A stretch of 64,000 nucleotides of DNA from Quercus robur (lineage: Eukaryota > Streptophyta > Magnoliopsida > Fagales > Fagaceae), in contig NC_065544.1 in assembly GCF_932294415.1 (NCBI RefSeq), forward strand, positions 12,499,351 through 12,563,350, in the 5' to 3' direction. Within the stretch, counting starts at the first letter, position 1. Each line of letters opens with the position of its first letter. The position numbers and the translations under genes were made by a program. Shown in pieces: positions 1-12,370 of this stretch. Below the pieces are notes generated by a model. The model had not been told where the DNA came from, did no database searches, and was given only the letters and a program-made list of their open reading frames with translations.

Positions 1-213
1 CAAAAATTTGTTTTTTGTCCTAAATTTTAAAAAGTTATTTTTTTCATCACTAAACTTTGTAAATAGTATTTTCAATAGTTTAGAGACAAAAATATGGATG
101 AAAAAGAACTTTTTTCAATAGTTTAAGAGATGAAAAACAAACTTTTTGTACAATTTAAGGACATAGATAAAACATTTTCAATAGTTTAGGAACAAAAGAT
201 GAACTTTTTAATA

Positions 214-725
214 CTCTCTCCGTCCCAATTTGCTTGTCCTGTTTCAAAAATCAAACTTTTTAAGGGAATATCATTTATTGTATTGTCTGCCTTAAAAAAA
301 TGTATAAGTTTTCAAAACTTCCCTTAAATAAATTTATCAAAAAATAGGAATATTAATTAAATCTTAAATTACAGGCACAAAAATCTGCTGCTTACCAGTA
401 TAAGCATTTTTGAAATTACACAACACAAATTGTAACTTATCCTCTTAATCAAATTTGAAAAATCTAAAACTACCACAATACAAAAACTATTGGGTATTGG
501 CTCCAAGCAATTTTGGATTACTTCAAATACAAATTAGAGTTCATCTTTTTAATCAATATTGATTTTTTTAAATCTTTATTGGTTATCTTTTCAAATGGTT
601 TTGGAAATAAAGTAGGGACATAATAGAAACATTAGCAAATTACTGACTTCTAATTTTAGAAACAGGACAATATTTTGGGACATCTCAAAATAGAATAGAG
701 GACAAACAAACTATGACGGATGGAG
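214..725. mobile_element. Stowaway-like MITE
   Basis: The left end reads CTCTCTCCGTCCC and the right end is its imperfect inverse (GACGGATGGAG). TA dinucleotides flank the element at 212-213 and 726-727. About 512 bp, AT-rich, with no coding capacity. The Tc1/mariner-type TA target and the CTCCCTCCGTCCC-like terminus are Stowaway hallmarks. It sits inside degenerate TTTAGGGACAAAAA repeats (1-211 and 727-935). Confidence 0.65.
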
Positions 726-918
726 TAGTTTAGGGACAAAAAAATGAATTTCTTAAAATTTAAGAATGAAAAACAAATATTTGATAAAGTTTAGGAACCA
801 TCCCAAAATGGAATAAAGAACAAACAATCTGGGACAGAATGAATAGTTTAGGGACAAAAAATGAATTTCTTAAAATTTAAGAATGAAAAACAAATATTTA
901 ATAAAGTTTAAGAACCAA
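683..918. repeat. 118-bp tandem duplication overlapping the MITE end
   Basis: Two head-to-tail copies (683-800 and 801-918) each contain a MITE right end followed by the same TTTAGGGACAAAAA flank. The copies differ by scattered substitutions, so the duplication came after the MITE insertion. Confidence 0.7.
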
Positions 919-1477
919 AATAGTATTTTACACTTTAAAATATGAAGCAGGCACAAACCCCTAATGGGTATTGGAGTTTAAGTATCTCTTATTAGACTAG
1001 AATAATCAATTGATCAAAAGGTTCCCCACAAGATAACAAAAAAGGTAACATGTGTGATCTGTTGGGTGTTGTGTGCGGGGCTCTCACGCTATTCATAACC
1101 AACAAAGCCTTATCCATCACAAGATAACTCTACTGCGGACACCCACATGCTTGTTGATAAGTCAAGGCTCAAGAGTCAAGACCCGGGGGGGTGGGGTGAG
1201 GGTAACATCAAAATGGGGCCCTTGCAAAGATTTAACCCAGTAAAATTCAAAGATGATTTTATTTGTTTGAATGATTCTATTTGTATGAAACAATGCAGAT
1301 CAAAGTCATGCAATTCTCCAATAAGAACAGCTTCCTTGCTTGTGAATACATCTTTGCAAACAAATCAACCTAGCAAGCCTTTATTTCAATGCTCTATGGT
1401 ATAATGACTAGAATAAAAAGAGTCGTTGGTGTTAGTAGAAAAATAAGAGTAATTCTTAGGTACTCCCGGAGCACGGA

Positions 1478-1572
1478 GAATGATACTCCCTCCTCTCACA
1501 TTCATGGTGGGGTCCGCTCATTAAATTCATGGTGGGATCCACCATGAATGTGAGAAGAGGGAGCACCATTTC
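1478..1572. repeat. Short inverted repeat (hairpin-forming)
   Basis: The arm CTCCCTCCTCTCACATTC (from 1486) is repeated in inverse orientation up to 1564. The centre holds two more copies of TTCATGGTGG in alternating orientation. It could fold into a near-perfect stem of about 40 bp and may be a very small MITE. The rest of 936-1974 shows nothing supportable. Confidence 0.6.
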
Positions 1573-1974
1573 ACTATACTGAAATACAAACAAAGAAAGC
1601 ATCATTTAACAATGATAAAACTGAATTATTACTTCCTTGATTGATTTAGGAGAAAATTCAAAGACCATAAATGTCAACACAAAACTTGCTTTTTCCACCA
1701 ACCAGAAACTATTCTTGTTATCCAATCTCAGGATTCGTATAACATTTATAGACCTCTTATTTTGCAAACAAGTTGATCAGCAATCCAAGCAAGACCATGT
1801 GGAGTTTTGGTGTATGATCTCAGGCTGACAGTGACCAAAACGTCATCCTTCATCGTAACTCTTATGTTAAGCCCAAGGACCCAAAGGATTAGGTTCGAGT
1901 GTAACTCAGGTTTAGCCTAAACTAGTACATTGTTGCAAACTGTGTTTCAAAAAAATAAAAATGGGTATAAAGTA

Positions 1975-4900
1975 TCATCTCCAGGATTTCCAAGCCTTGC
2001 ACATTTTGTTAGAAAGATATCTAACAGCAGTAACAGCACCAACTGTCAGTAGACCGGAGACAGCCTGCCTTGTACTTGAAACCATGACTGTTCGCCTCAG
2101 AACCTTTTGCATGCATTTTGCAGCCTCTTCTCTTGAGCCAATCAAAACCTCACTTATGATTCGACCTTCAATTTTATTGTAAAAAAATGTTACTATCAAT
2201 TCAACATTGGCATTAGTTGAAACTATTGTCTAATTAAGTCTAGCATGGTGATACAATTGCCTGTCACCAGACATCCAGAAGTACGCTTCAAAATGAATTG
2301 TCAAAATCAAGTTTTTCCAACTACAATTGAGTGCACAAAGTTGGGATGGGTGCAGATGTCTAGTAAAAACACAATAGACAAGTTGAAGCTCATACCAGAT
2401 TCAGTAAGCTTCTTCTTCTCTCCCAGCTTCATTCCCATTTGGCTTCTGACCATTGGAGGAAGAGAATTAACAAGAGAGCGAGCTACTGATAAGCCACAAT
2501 CCTGTTATAAGAGGTAAAAAAGTATTTTGATTTCTTTTTATAAGTAAAAATAATTTTATTCAAAAGAAAAGATAGTTCAAATACACAATGTTTATTTAAA
2601 CTTTGGAACCAACTTGGAAATAACAATGTCTTGCTAAATTTTTTTTCTTTTGCTTTTTATTAAACGAAAATCCTAATGATAAATGAATTCTAAAAGAACA
2701 AGACATTTACTTTAGGAATTTGACATTGAGCAAAAGATAAATCATTAAGTATGCCATCAAGAAGTTTCTGACAACCCGAACTTTATACAAGGAAGTACAG
2801 ATTTTACTATCAGCTCAAATTTAAACTGTTACATAGAGGAGATGAAAGGCAGAAAAATCATAAACTCCAAGTATCAATATATCCAATAGTATCAGCTTTG
2901 CAGAATGAAAAAACCTGAGCTATGTATTAAAGTAAATGGTATCTAAACACATAATTAACTAATTCTTATGTCAGTATTGCTTGCCTTGCAGAAAGAAAAC
3001 CCTGATTTATATATTTAAAGTAAATGTAATCTAAACAAATATTCAACTAATTCTTATATCAGTATTGCTTGCCTGATGATGACTACATCAAATAAAGGAA
3101 GTAGAAATTTTTATGCTAAACTTTACAAGTATTCTTCATGAATTAGTTTAAGGCCACATACATATTTGATTCATTAACAGAAGATGAGGTTAGAATGTTG
3201 AGGTCTTTCACCATTTGAGCTAGAGTTCATTGGCTAGAAAGTTGAGGTCCTTCTAGAATAGAACATAGAAACTGAAGACATATTAAATCAGCTTTGATTT
3301 GAGAGCTCGAGGATCTAAACAAACCTGAGAAATATTTTTTTGGTGACTTCCAGATGATGCAAGTCTCAGAAACTCTTTAGCCTCATACTCTTCAAGAAAT
3401 GGCTTATACTTTAACTGGAATAAATCAAACTGCCCTTGTACAATCTTCTTCACCTGGGGCAAGTTATATGAAAGAACAATTGAACTTTAGTAAAAGCAAT
3501 GTATGTTCAGCAATTGGTCCTCTTTCGTCAATGAAATGTCATAAAAGATGTAACTTTCAGTAATATCCCCAATATAAAAATAGAGAATAAAAAGGACATC
3601 CAAAAAGCAGTTGCAACAGCAAATCATGTAATGAAGTGGAGGTAAACTACTAGAGCTTAAGAAATCTTCCAGTAATTAGATTTGAGTAATATGCCTTCCA
3701 CAGGCATATCTTGGTTGTATAAGCCATATTGGGGCAGAGCTAATTGCTAATTGTAGTCCATAAATTTAGCCAATTGCTAATTGCTAAATGTCTTACAAAT
3801 CAGTGCAACATATAATTAAATAATTTCAATAGATCCATCAGTTTATGTACATAAGTGTATGTACCAGGTAAGCATTAAGCGTGTTAATGACATAAAAGGC
3901 AGGAAGCCATTTCCCTTTAGAGATTTGAGCTGTCAAGCTTTACCTTATTTCTGTCCTCTGCAAAAAGCATACGCAAATCACCCATATATGAGAGACTGCA
4001 TATTTTGGCATATAGATCTTCCTGCATGAACATATAATTACTAGTGAATCTAATTAATCTAATAATTATAAAAATGATCAAGCATTGCTGTATTAGAGAA
4101 TAAAGCAAACCTCAGTGAATTTTGGTGGCAAAAGGAGGAGGGCCGCAGAAATTGCAGCCCTCAAATTAGCAGAGTTTACATTTTCTATATCCAGATTATC
4201 CACAAGTATCTGAACCTGTATGAAAATTTTGAAACTTCCTTGAGAATTGAGATTAAGTAACAAAGAAAAAGTGAAAAACGAAGAAGTAACCATGTTAGTG
4301 ATCACAGGTCACAAATACAGGAAAACACAATGCAGAGAGGGTTTGAGATAGCTATTAGCGAGCAAAGTTTGAGTAGCAGAAACATTACGGTAAATAAGCA
4401 GAAGAACAAAGAATCCAACTAATTTGATCATACTATAAACAATAAATTAGTCAATATCTATATATTTCCATATTTTATGTAAAATAATATATTTTTGCTT
4501 TCCATCTCCACTGTTATAAACTCTAAATGCATAAGAGAAAGGGGTCGGAGCAAAAGAAATACCCATTCCTTTTCTTTACAAACTCCCAAACATAGCACAA
4601 CGAATTGATTTTCCCAGGGGCAGAACTAGGATTTCAAGCTAGGGAGGCCGAAGTATAAGAAGAAAAAAATCCAAATAAGTATCCATATAATACTTACAAA
4701 CTATCAACCAAGATCAATACACAAAATCATTATTTCTTAATACATTAAGATGTAATCATTACCAACAAAAACAAAAAAATACAAAATAATATTATTTCTT
4801 AAGAGCATCAACTGTTGCAAAAAAAATTTATTTTCACAGACCAAAACTTACTGTCGCTATTTTAATATAACATTTGAAATGTCTCATACAGTAGTGTTTT

Positions 4901-7505
4901 TGATATTTGATGTTCTAAATACTAAATTTTTACCATTTAGAACACCTAATGCTAGTACCCTAATATTGGGTTGATTGATATTTTTTATTTTTTATTTAAA
5001 AATTTTGTTTTTGTTAAGTTTTTGAGTTGGGTAGTTGCTAGTTGGGCTAGACTAATTAAAAGGGAGGGAGTTTAAGTTTTGGAAGAGTGAGGCACAACTC
5101 TAGAAATAATATATATATAATCATTAAAAAAATTCTTTTTTTTTTTTTTCTTTGGGCTAGGGGGGCCCAAATTTTTTTTTTTTCCTTTTTTTTCTTTGGG
5201 CCAGGGGGGCCCGGGCCCCCTTGGCCCCCCCAGTGGGTCTGTCCCTGGATTTTCCTTTCCTATTGGTCACTAGAATACCTTGAAAATTATAAAGTAATGG
5301 ATATATATTCATTGATTTTCATCATAACTTTTTAAAATAAGCATTTATATTTAAAGCAGAGGTAGGTATGGTTTGAGAAGTAATCAACTCCCCCACACTT
5401 CTTACTGTCCAAAACTTACAATCACTAAGCAGATTTGATTAAACATATAATTGTCGCTTTCATGTCACTGCCAAAAATCAAAATGAAGTTCATTTAGAAC
5501 ATTGTGAGGATAATTGTTAGAAACAAAAAACCACATTGTCTCAATATTTCAGTGTTTTAAAAAACCTGATTAGAGAAAAGCTCATATTATTTTCTTAAGT
5601 TATATTTTGATAAAATTGGAAACAAATGACTGAAACATCAAAACCATAATTGTTTTTGGCCCATTATGACATATGAATGCACCAAAAAATTTCAACAGGT
5701 GGACCAACCCTATATGGAACTTTAATTTCAATTCATTACTTGTTTTAATACATTAAATTTGTCCAAGGCAAGACCATACATCCATTGCCTGTCATCCATT
5801 TATTAGTCCATATTACTTGACCAGTAGTCAGCCTCAATTTTCTAAGAATAATGTGAATAAGAATATTAGTGATCTATGAAGAGGAAGACCAGTGTTCTGG
5901 GCCTTACAATGATTTGTTGAGTAAGAGAAAACCTCTTTCAAGCAACCACACTACACCAAGGCATGGGGTATTGCTGCAGCAGTGGCAAAAAGAAATTTCC
6001 TATCAGTAGAAGTGGATCTATTTGATGTAATCCTAGCCAAGGGAGGGCAGAGTTTTGCAAGGACTTTCACAAGAAAATATAGCAACTCAAACAGTTCTGC
6101 AAAGTTTGTAAAGTTAACAATCAATTTGCTAGCAAGTAAAATTATTTTTACTAAAAAGGGCTTGTAGTAAAAACAAACTAATTAAGTATTCAATGAAAAA
6201 GAACAAGCATGATCGTTGCAAAAGAACTCTCAAATACTGAAACTTTTACAATTTATTCTTGGTTCAGAAAAAATTAATTTCACATTTTGTGTTGTGTTCT
6301 CTTAATATGGCATATAATGACAGGAATTAATTATCCAATGAAAAGGAACAAGCATGATCAGTGCAAAAGAACTCTCAAATGCTAGACCCTTAACAAATCG
6401 TTCTTACTTCTTCTGAAAAAATTGAGATCACATTTTTTGATCTGTTCTCAAAGAAAAGTAGATAACATGTATTGGCACAATGGTAGCAGAGATGGATACA
6501 ATATACAGACACATCATAAAAACATTTGGTAGAAAAGTTCCTTTCAGCAATATATATTTTTTTCCTTTTGGTACTCTTCCCAGGCGAAGAAATGTAGACA
6601 CATAAGAATAAATGTTCTTAAAGCACTAATAGGGAGGACATACTGGTTTTTGTAAACGACCACTCAAGTAGAACCTCTCCCAATTCAGTACGTCTTGAAC
6701 CAAATCATGCATCCGAACAACCCCATATTTGAACATCTGTTGGAATTTATAAATGTGAACGTTACATGCCAAATGAGGACATAGAACAAAATATTAATGC
6801 ACATAAAATTCTAACATGTGGAGTAAAAGTTCACACAAAGTGACAGACACAGCTGATGAGCTTAAGTATCAGATGTTCATACCTTATCATTCCAAGTAAC
6901 AAAAGGATTAAAGTAGACTCCTACCCCAATTTCATCTGCAATTTCAGTAATCTTACGCGTCGAAGAAATATATAGCATCAGATATAACAAAAACAAAACA
7001 AGACATGAGCAAAATGAGGCATATTGATTTTTTTTGTAAAACCAGAAAGAGAGAGCCATACCAGTTTTGCCCCACCAAGGTGTGCCATCCATGAAGCATA
7101 GTGATTTTTGTTCATTTTTAGATTCTTGGTTGCAAAATGAGGAAAATTAAATTTCTATCAGAAATTATAACATTCTCCACTTGGGAATTTCAAAAAAGGG
7201 ATCAATTCAAAACCTACCTGAGAATGCCATTGCTCGGGATTTGATACACCAAGAATGTAATCTACCATAGTTGACTACAATGCCATTATTCAATTTCAAA
7301 GCAAAATTTAAAAAAAAAAAATGCTTAAACTTGTAAAGTGTAATATTAATAAGGAAAAAAGAACAATAAATAAATAAAATTTTAAATAAAATGAAACCTT
7401 TTCACGATTATTTGGATGTAGAGCTGAGCCATAGACACAGCAGAAGTCTACAGGAGGAAGAACTTTCAGAAAACTTTGAAGCTCAGCTCTGTCCCCGGTT
7501 TCCAT
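1975..7505 (-). CDS. TAM41: TAM41-type mitochondrial phosphatidate cytidylyltransferase
   Basis: By family, TAM41 makes CDP-diacylglycerol from phosphatidic acid and CTP at the matrix side of the inner mitochondrial membrane, the entry step to cardiolipin. Ten coding exons on the minus strand have consistent GT-AG junctions: 7398-7505, 7218-7274, 7062-7124, 6883-6951, 6644-6736, 4111-4215, 3944-4021, 3325-3453, 2396-2501 and 1975-2165. Together they total 999 nt (332 aa). The start is set by an in-frame TAA 33 nt upstream. Visible motifs are the nucleotidyltransferase signature YGS (residues 25-27) followed by D41 in MVDYILGV, then HYASW (63-67), FNPFVTWND (90-98) and VDNLDIENVN. Length equals that of plant homologues. 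Intron 5 (4216-6643) is enlarged to 2.4 kb and carries an hAT. No stop or frameshift was found. Confidence 0.93.
2898..3074. repeat. 88-bp tandem duplication in TAM41 intron 8
   Basis: Two copies start with TTGCAGAA at 2898 and 2986 and end at TATTGCTTGCCT. They differ at several positions. Function unknown; it lies wholly inside the intron. Confidence 0.7.
4615..5247. mobile_element. Non-autonomous hAT element in TAM41 intron 5
   Basis: The termini are CAGGGGCAGA (left) and the inverse of CAGGGACAGA (right). An exact 8-bp target duplication, GATTTTCC, flanks it at 4607-4614 and 5248-5255. The 633-bp body has no transposase, and the right end carries G/C blocks mixed with poly-T. Terminus and 8-bp duplication fit the hAT superfamily. 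Confidence 0.85.
6178..6450. repeat. About 145-bp tandem duplication in TAM41 intron 5
   Basis: Two diverged copies share GAACAAGCATGATC and GCAAAAGAACTCTCAAAT, starting near 6178 and 6323. No coding potential. The rest of the intron (5256-6177) shows nothing recognisable. Confidence 0.65.
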
Positions 7506-8390
7506 AATAACACTAGCAATTACATAAAAAAATTAAGCAAGTAAGCACTAACCAGCCCATCTGAATGGAGTTATTCACACTAAAGTGAAAACTTTAAGTG
7601 GGTTTCTCGTTACAAACAATTATGCATTCATAAAACAAAGTAACATACACAACAAAACACATGCACAAAAGCACATTATAATGCATATTTCATAGAGGAA
7701 TTTCATCAAACAGGTGAACTGCAACTGAAAAGCTTGTAAAGAATTGTAGCAAATAGAAAGCCAACAGAGCAAATTTTATTTAAAATTGCAAATAAATAGA
7801 AATCCAGTAGGTCAAACAAAAGTCATTTCATATATTATAGCCTTTACATAAAATTTATGCTAATAAACAACATCAATATACGCTTATGCAACATGCACAG
7901 AGTTGACAAACCAAACTCCTACGTCAATATACGTTTAGTTTTTCAAGTTGAATAGGTGGGCGTCTGGCATGAATCAATCAATCTGGTCGCAGCAGTCGCC
8001 ACCGCGGCGGTCAGGCATTCACTGAAGGTGCCCACCCATCACAGCTGGTCGCCGCCTCCTTCTTTCTTCTTGCTTGTGTTTCCTGGGGCGTGAGGTTTTT
8101 TATTTTTTTTTTAACTAGACGTGATTTTTTTTCTTGGCATGATTTTTATTTTTTAATAAATTTGGGTGATTGATTTTTTTTTTTTTTTTTTTTTTTTGCT
8201 TGTTTGTGACTTTTTTTTGTTTTGATTGAGCATCATTTTTTAACAAAAGTAAATTTATACAAATTTATTTTTTTCCATCCCTCGACTTTTCCACTCCCAA
8301 CCAAACAAAAATGAGGGAAATTAAAATATTTTCTATCCTCCCACTTTTCCATCCTCCCTCCATTTTCCATTCTCCCACTTTTCCACCCCT
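7506..8390. other. TAM41 upstream region, no gene seen
   Basis: This stretch holds the 5' UTR and promoter side of TAM41. A GC-richer patch at 7965-8095 lies among long T runs (8100-8210) and could be 5' UTR or promoter, but no TATA box or splice site can be assigned with confidence. Confidence 0.3.
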
Positions 8391-8400
8391 CCCACTTTTC

Positions 8401-8601
8401 GAGAAATTATAAGATCTACATGGTAGACAAATGATGCGGTCCACCATTTTACTAAAAAACTTCCACTTGTTTAAAATTGTTAGTTAGAAAACTTTTTTAA
8501 ATAGAAAGTAATTACTGACTCAGCAATTTTAAACAAGTGGAAGTTTTTTAGTGAAATAGTGGACAAATGACGTGGTCCACCAGAGGACTCTATAATTTCT
8601 C
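8401..8601. mobile_element. Mutator-like MITE (family B, 201 bp)
   Basis: It starts GAGAAATTATA and ends with the exact inverse. The flanking 9-bp duplication CCACTTTTC is at 8392-8400 and 8602-8610. Almost the whole element is a long imperfect palindrome (arms about 90 bp). A related copy is at 39258-39594. A 9-bp duplication with long terminal inverted repeats is typical of Mutator-like elements. Confidence 0.8.
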
Positions 8602-8737
8602 CCACTTTTCCACCCCTCCAACCCGAACCCTTCAAGTTTCAACTCATTTTTGTGTTATTTTCAATGATCCTTCACGTGACTAGCTGCCTAGAATTTAAAA
8701 TGGAATGCTAAATTTCAGTCTTTTAAAAGTTGGCTTC

Positions 8738-9249
8738 TAAGATGTGCATTGTCAAGTTGAGGAGTTTTTTCCACCCAACCTACCATGGTGGGTTAAAAAA
8801 ATTCAACCCAACCTAATGCATCATAGGAGTTCAACCCAACCCACATAGATCGGGTTGGACCCATAGATTGGATAGTAGTAGTTGTTGTTGTTGTTAAATT
8901 GAGCATTAGAATAACACCACCATGAATAAGAACAAATTTAAAACCAAACAAACACAAACTATATGAGAAGAACTTATAGTTTGGGTTTTATTTAGGAAGA
9001 GGGGCAAAAAAGTAAATAACAAAATTATATAATATTTTTTTTAAATTTTTTTAAATTTAAAAATATATTAAATGTAAGTGGGTCGGGTCGAGTTAGGCGG
9101 ATTTATATATCTCATAATCCAAACCCAACCTAACCTACTTTAAAAAAAAAAAAAAAAAATCATGACCCAACCCTTGAAAACCAAACCAACCTGGTTGGAT
9201 TGGGTCAAAACGGTTTTAACAGGTTAGCAGGTTTCGCTGCACACCCCTG
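8738..9249. mobile_element. hAT-like non-autonomous element (CAGGGGTGTGCA family)
   Basis: The right end reads TGCACACCCCTG. The left end (TAAGATGTGCAT) is a decayed version of the same terminus. The interior, with repeated CAACCCAACC and CCATGGTGGG, matches the inverse of the element at 38128-38677. No convincing target duplication was found, so the limits are approximate. Confidence 0.55.
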
Positions 9250-9469
9250 GTTTCTCCCTTAATAGAACTATCATGTAGTTTTTCTTTCTTTTTTTAACTT
9301 ATGCCTCACTTTGGTTTTTTTTTTTTTTTTTTAATATCCATATTACTCTTATTATATTCTAAAAAATCAATTGTTAATTTGTTAAAATTATTAAAGTGAT
9401 ATTTGAGGATTAAAGATTAACATATTAATTGATACATGGACTTATAATTTTAAGATTACTAATTTATAT

Positions 9470-9481
<12 letters not shown>

Positions 9482-9500
<19 letters not shown>

Positions 9501-10016
9501 GAACAAACCGAAATAAACCAGTACCGAAATATCCCGTTCCAATGAACAAACCTAAACAAATTCTAAAACGGCATTCATAACATTAATAATTACCATAATT
9601 ACCAAATTTTATATTTAGAGAAAAAATGAAACAGAGAAAAGACCATATTTTTAAACTTTAGCTTGCCCTAAACAAGTTATTGATTAGTAAATAAATAAAT
9701 CAAATACCAAAAGATAATTTTTGAGAAACAATACCAAAAGATAATTAAGTATAAAAATTCCATTTTAACCATAAAGTAATTCTATGATTAGAAAGCTTTC
9801 ATTTAAATAACCACAAACCGTTGAAGTTTATCAAGGCATCAAGTCAATAGACTCAATACAAGAAAAGGGTCACTCGATGGATTAGTAATAGTAACCAAAA
9901 TACACAATTTCAAAAACCAAAATAACAAAAAGTAAAAATTACATGACTAAAATGATAATTGATTAAACTTAAATTGTGAAATTTATATATTTTCCTTTTT
10001 TTTTTTAATGATTGTA

Positions 10017-10053
<37 letters not shown>
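9482..10053. repeat. AT microsatellites and AT-rich spacer
   Basis: (TA)n runs occur at about 9482-9500 and 10023-10052, separated by AT-rich DNA with no gene. The second run directly precedes the Helitron. Confidence 0.8.
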
Positions 10054-10056
<3 letters not shown>

Positions 10057-10076
10057 TATTAAAATATTATCTTTTA

Positions 10077-10450
10077 TCTATACTATTAATAACAGGATTC
10101 CTTGTTTGAGTTTCAACATTTGCATACTAAAATACCCTCACACAAATTCTTAAATTCTCTAAAATACCTCTATCTTTTAGTTAAATAATTTTAAATTAAA
10201 AAACACAAACTGGTTAAAAAAGTAATTTATTGTTCATAAGTTTTAGTCTTTTTACTTTATTTTCTCCATTCAGTCTAAAACTTAGGACACTCTCTATCTC
10301 ATTTTTAAACATTATTCCATGTTACCTTACCTCTTTCTTTAAAAAAAAAAAAATACACACAGTTATTTATATATCACTTTTAATTTAAATATTATAACAC
10401 CAATCTAAAAAAAAATTATTGTACGTGCAAAGCGCGAATTATGAATCTAG
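10077..10450. mobile_element. Non-autonomous Helitron
   Basis: The 5' end is TCTATACTATTAATAACAGG and the 3' end is CTAG (10447-10450). Shortly before the 3' end lies a GC-rich hairpin-like stretch, GTGCAAAGCGCG. The flanks are A (10076) and T (10451), the A^T target expected of Helitrons, with no duplication. At 374 bp it encodes nothing. Confidence 0.75.
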
Positions 10451-10551
10451 TTTTAAATAGTTAGCCAGAGTTTTTGATGATGGCTAAAAGTAATTTTAAT
10501 AGTAGGTTGAAATTAGAACCAATAACAACTAATCACTTTTAATTTGTTGTG

Positions 10552-10949
10552 GGATAAAGTTTAACTACAAAATTAGTAGTAGTTTAAGGTTACAACCTTA
10601 CTCAATATATTTTTATTAAAGGCAAATTTTGACAAATCTACCATTGAATTACATTTTCTTCTTATATCCTTCGTGCTTGCAAAATTTTTAAAAAATTAAA
10701 GATCAATAATTATGTCATCAATAAATTATTTAAATTGCAAGTTTTTGTAGTTTAAAATTATGCATAAAATATAAGCTTATAAATCATATACTAATTAATA
10801 TCCGATTGGCACAAAATTTAACATATGTATTAAGAGCGTAAAGAACATGTAATCCAACTGTTAAATTTTCAAAATATGTAATAATGTTAATAATATTAAG
10901 TAAGGTTGTAGCTTTTGGCTACAACCAACTTTGTAGCTAAACTTTGTCC
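10552..10949. mobile_element. Mutator-like MITE (family A, copy 1)
   Basis: The termini are GGATAAAGTTTAACTACAAA and the inverse of GGACAAAGTTTAGCTACAAA. An exact 9-bp duplication, TTTGTTGTG, flanks it at 10543-10551 and 10950-10958. The interior is homologous, inverted, to the element at 35241-35623. Confidence 0.85.
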
Positions 10950-11035
10950 TTTGTTGTGAAAGTGTTGTGCATGTAACACTTTTCTTTAACAAATCCTCAA
11001 ATGAGTAATATTCTTTTTTTCTTCTTCTTTTTAAG

Positions 11036-11678
11036 TGATAGGGAATTTTTTAACTAAAAAATTCTCTAACTCCTTTTGCCCTTCGGGATAAAAATATCCT
11101 TCAGGTTTGAATCATCCTTCGGGATGAGGATGCCCTTCAAGTTTGAGATCCCCTTTCAGGTCTGATGCCAACGAGGGCACCTTTCATTTCTTTCGTTAGG
11201 TATGACATCACCCATCGAACTATTTAATATTGACGGAGGATTACACTTAGTCCCACACCATTTGCGTTTACTCCACTTATGCATCCCTATATGGAAAGAA
11301 CTTGCACACCCCTTCCAAAGATCCTTCTACATATTCGTACACCCCCCTCCCCCCCAGTATAGGAAGAAAAGCCCCTAAGATCTCGAAACATTAACTCCAT
11401 ATCTTCCTTATAAGGAAAGATCTTATGTTCATGGGATCTTAGTCAGCTCTACATCGCTATATAAGCACCGAGTCTCCTATTCTCTAAGATATGTATAATT
11501 TCCTAACTTTTATACTTTTGAGTTATTGGAGATTCTTCTTTCACTGACTTAACCTTCGGAGGGTCTTTGGCCGGCACCCCACCTATGCTCTTTGTTAGTT
11601 CTTCATCTCTTGTTCTTTAGGTACCCTAATTGGCACACGTGTGGACGATTAACTCATTGCGATTTTTGTGTATTATCT
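11036..11678 (+). mobile_element. Probable solo LTR
   Basis: It begins TGATAGGG, ends TTATCT (imperfect inverse of TGATAG) and is flanked by TTAAG at 11031-11035 and 11679-11683. It contains a TATA-like CTATATAAG near 11459, and CTTCGGAGGGTCTTTGGCC about 95 bp later, a sequence style common just downstream of the TATA box in plant gypsy LTRs. No internal domain is adjacent, so it is either a solo LTR or a truncated one. Confidence 0.55.
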
Positions 11679-11750
11679 TTAAGGAACGTAAACAAATCTC
11701 TGACATTTACTAAACAAAAAACCCAAAATGTGAAAAAAAAAAATCCCAAG

Positions 11751-12088
<338 letters not shown>

Positions 12089-12116
12089 TTACAAGTTTCA
12101 AGGTATTTTTGTGAGG

Positions 12117-12292
12117 TAAATGTTAACAAACACCGTGCGGTGCTTGTTAAGGTTGGACTAATGTAGGTCCCATTTAATAAAAAAATTCATAAATGAAAAA
12201 AAAAAAAAAGGGCATAAAACTAGCCTCATAACCTCTTTTTTTTTTTTTTTTTTTTTCTATGAAGCTGGCATCACAACCTATAAAGCTGCAAA

Positions 12293-12326
<34 letters not shown>

Positions 12327-12370
12327 ATAAAATAAAAAAGACTAAACTGTATACTGTTTTGTTAAGTGTG
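12117..12370. mobile_element. MITE-like repeat (family C, copy 1)
   Basis: The left part (GTTAACAAACACCGTGCGGT, then AAGGTTGGACTAATGTAGG) is homologous, inverted, to 59080-59335. The similarity runs through CATAAAACTAGCCTC and TATAAAGCTG. An ATA/ATAAA microsatellite has expanded inside. The class is unclear and the ends are approximate. Confidence 0.5.

Noticed and set aside
1147-1404. 85-codon ORF
   Set aside because: No similarity to a known family, no context, and composition like random DNA.
5087-5335. 82-codon ORF with Phe/Pro/Gly runs
   Set aside because: It is the poly-T and G/C end of the hAT element in the TAM41 intron.
5982-6167. 61-codon ORF in TAM41 intron 5
   Set aside because: Lies in the intron on the opposite strand; no recognisable domain.
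9482-9500. Possible TATA promoter from the (AT)n run
   Set aside because: A simple microsatellite with no gene downstream on either strand.
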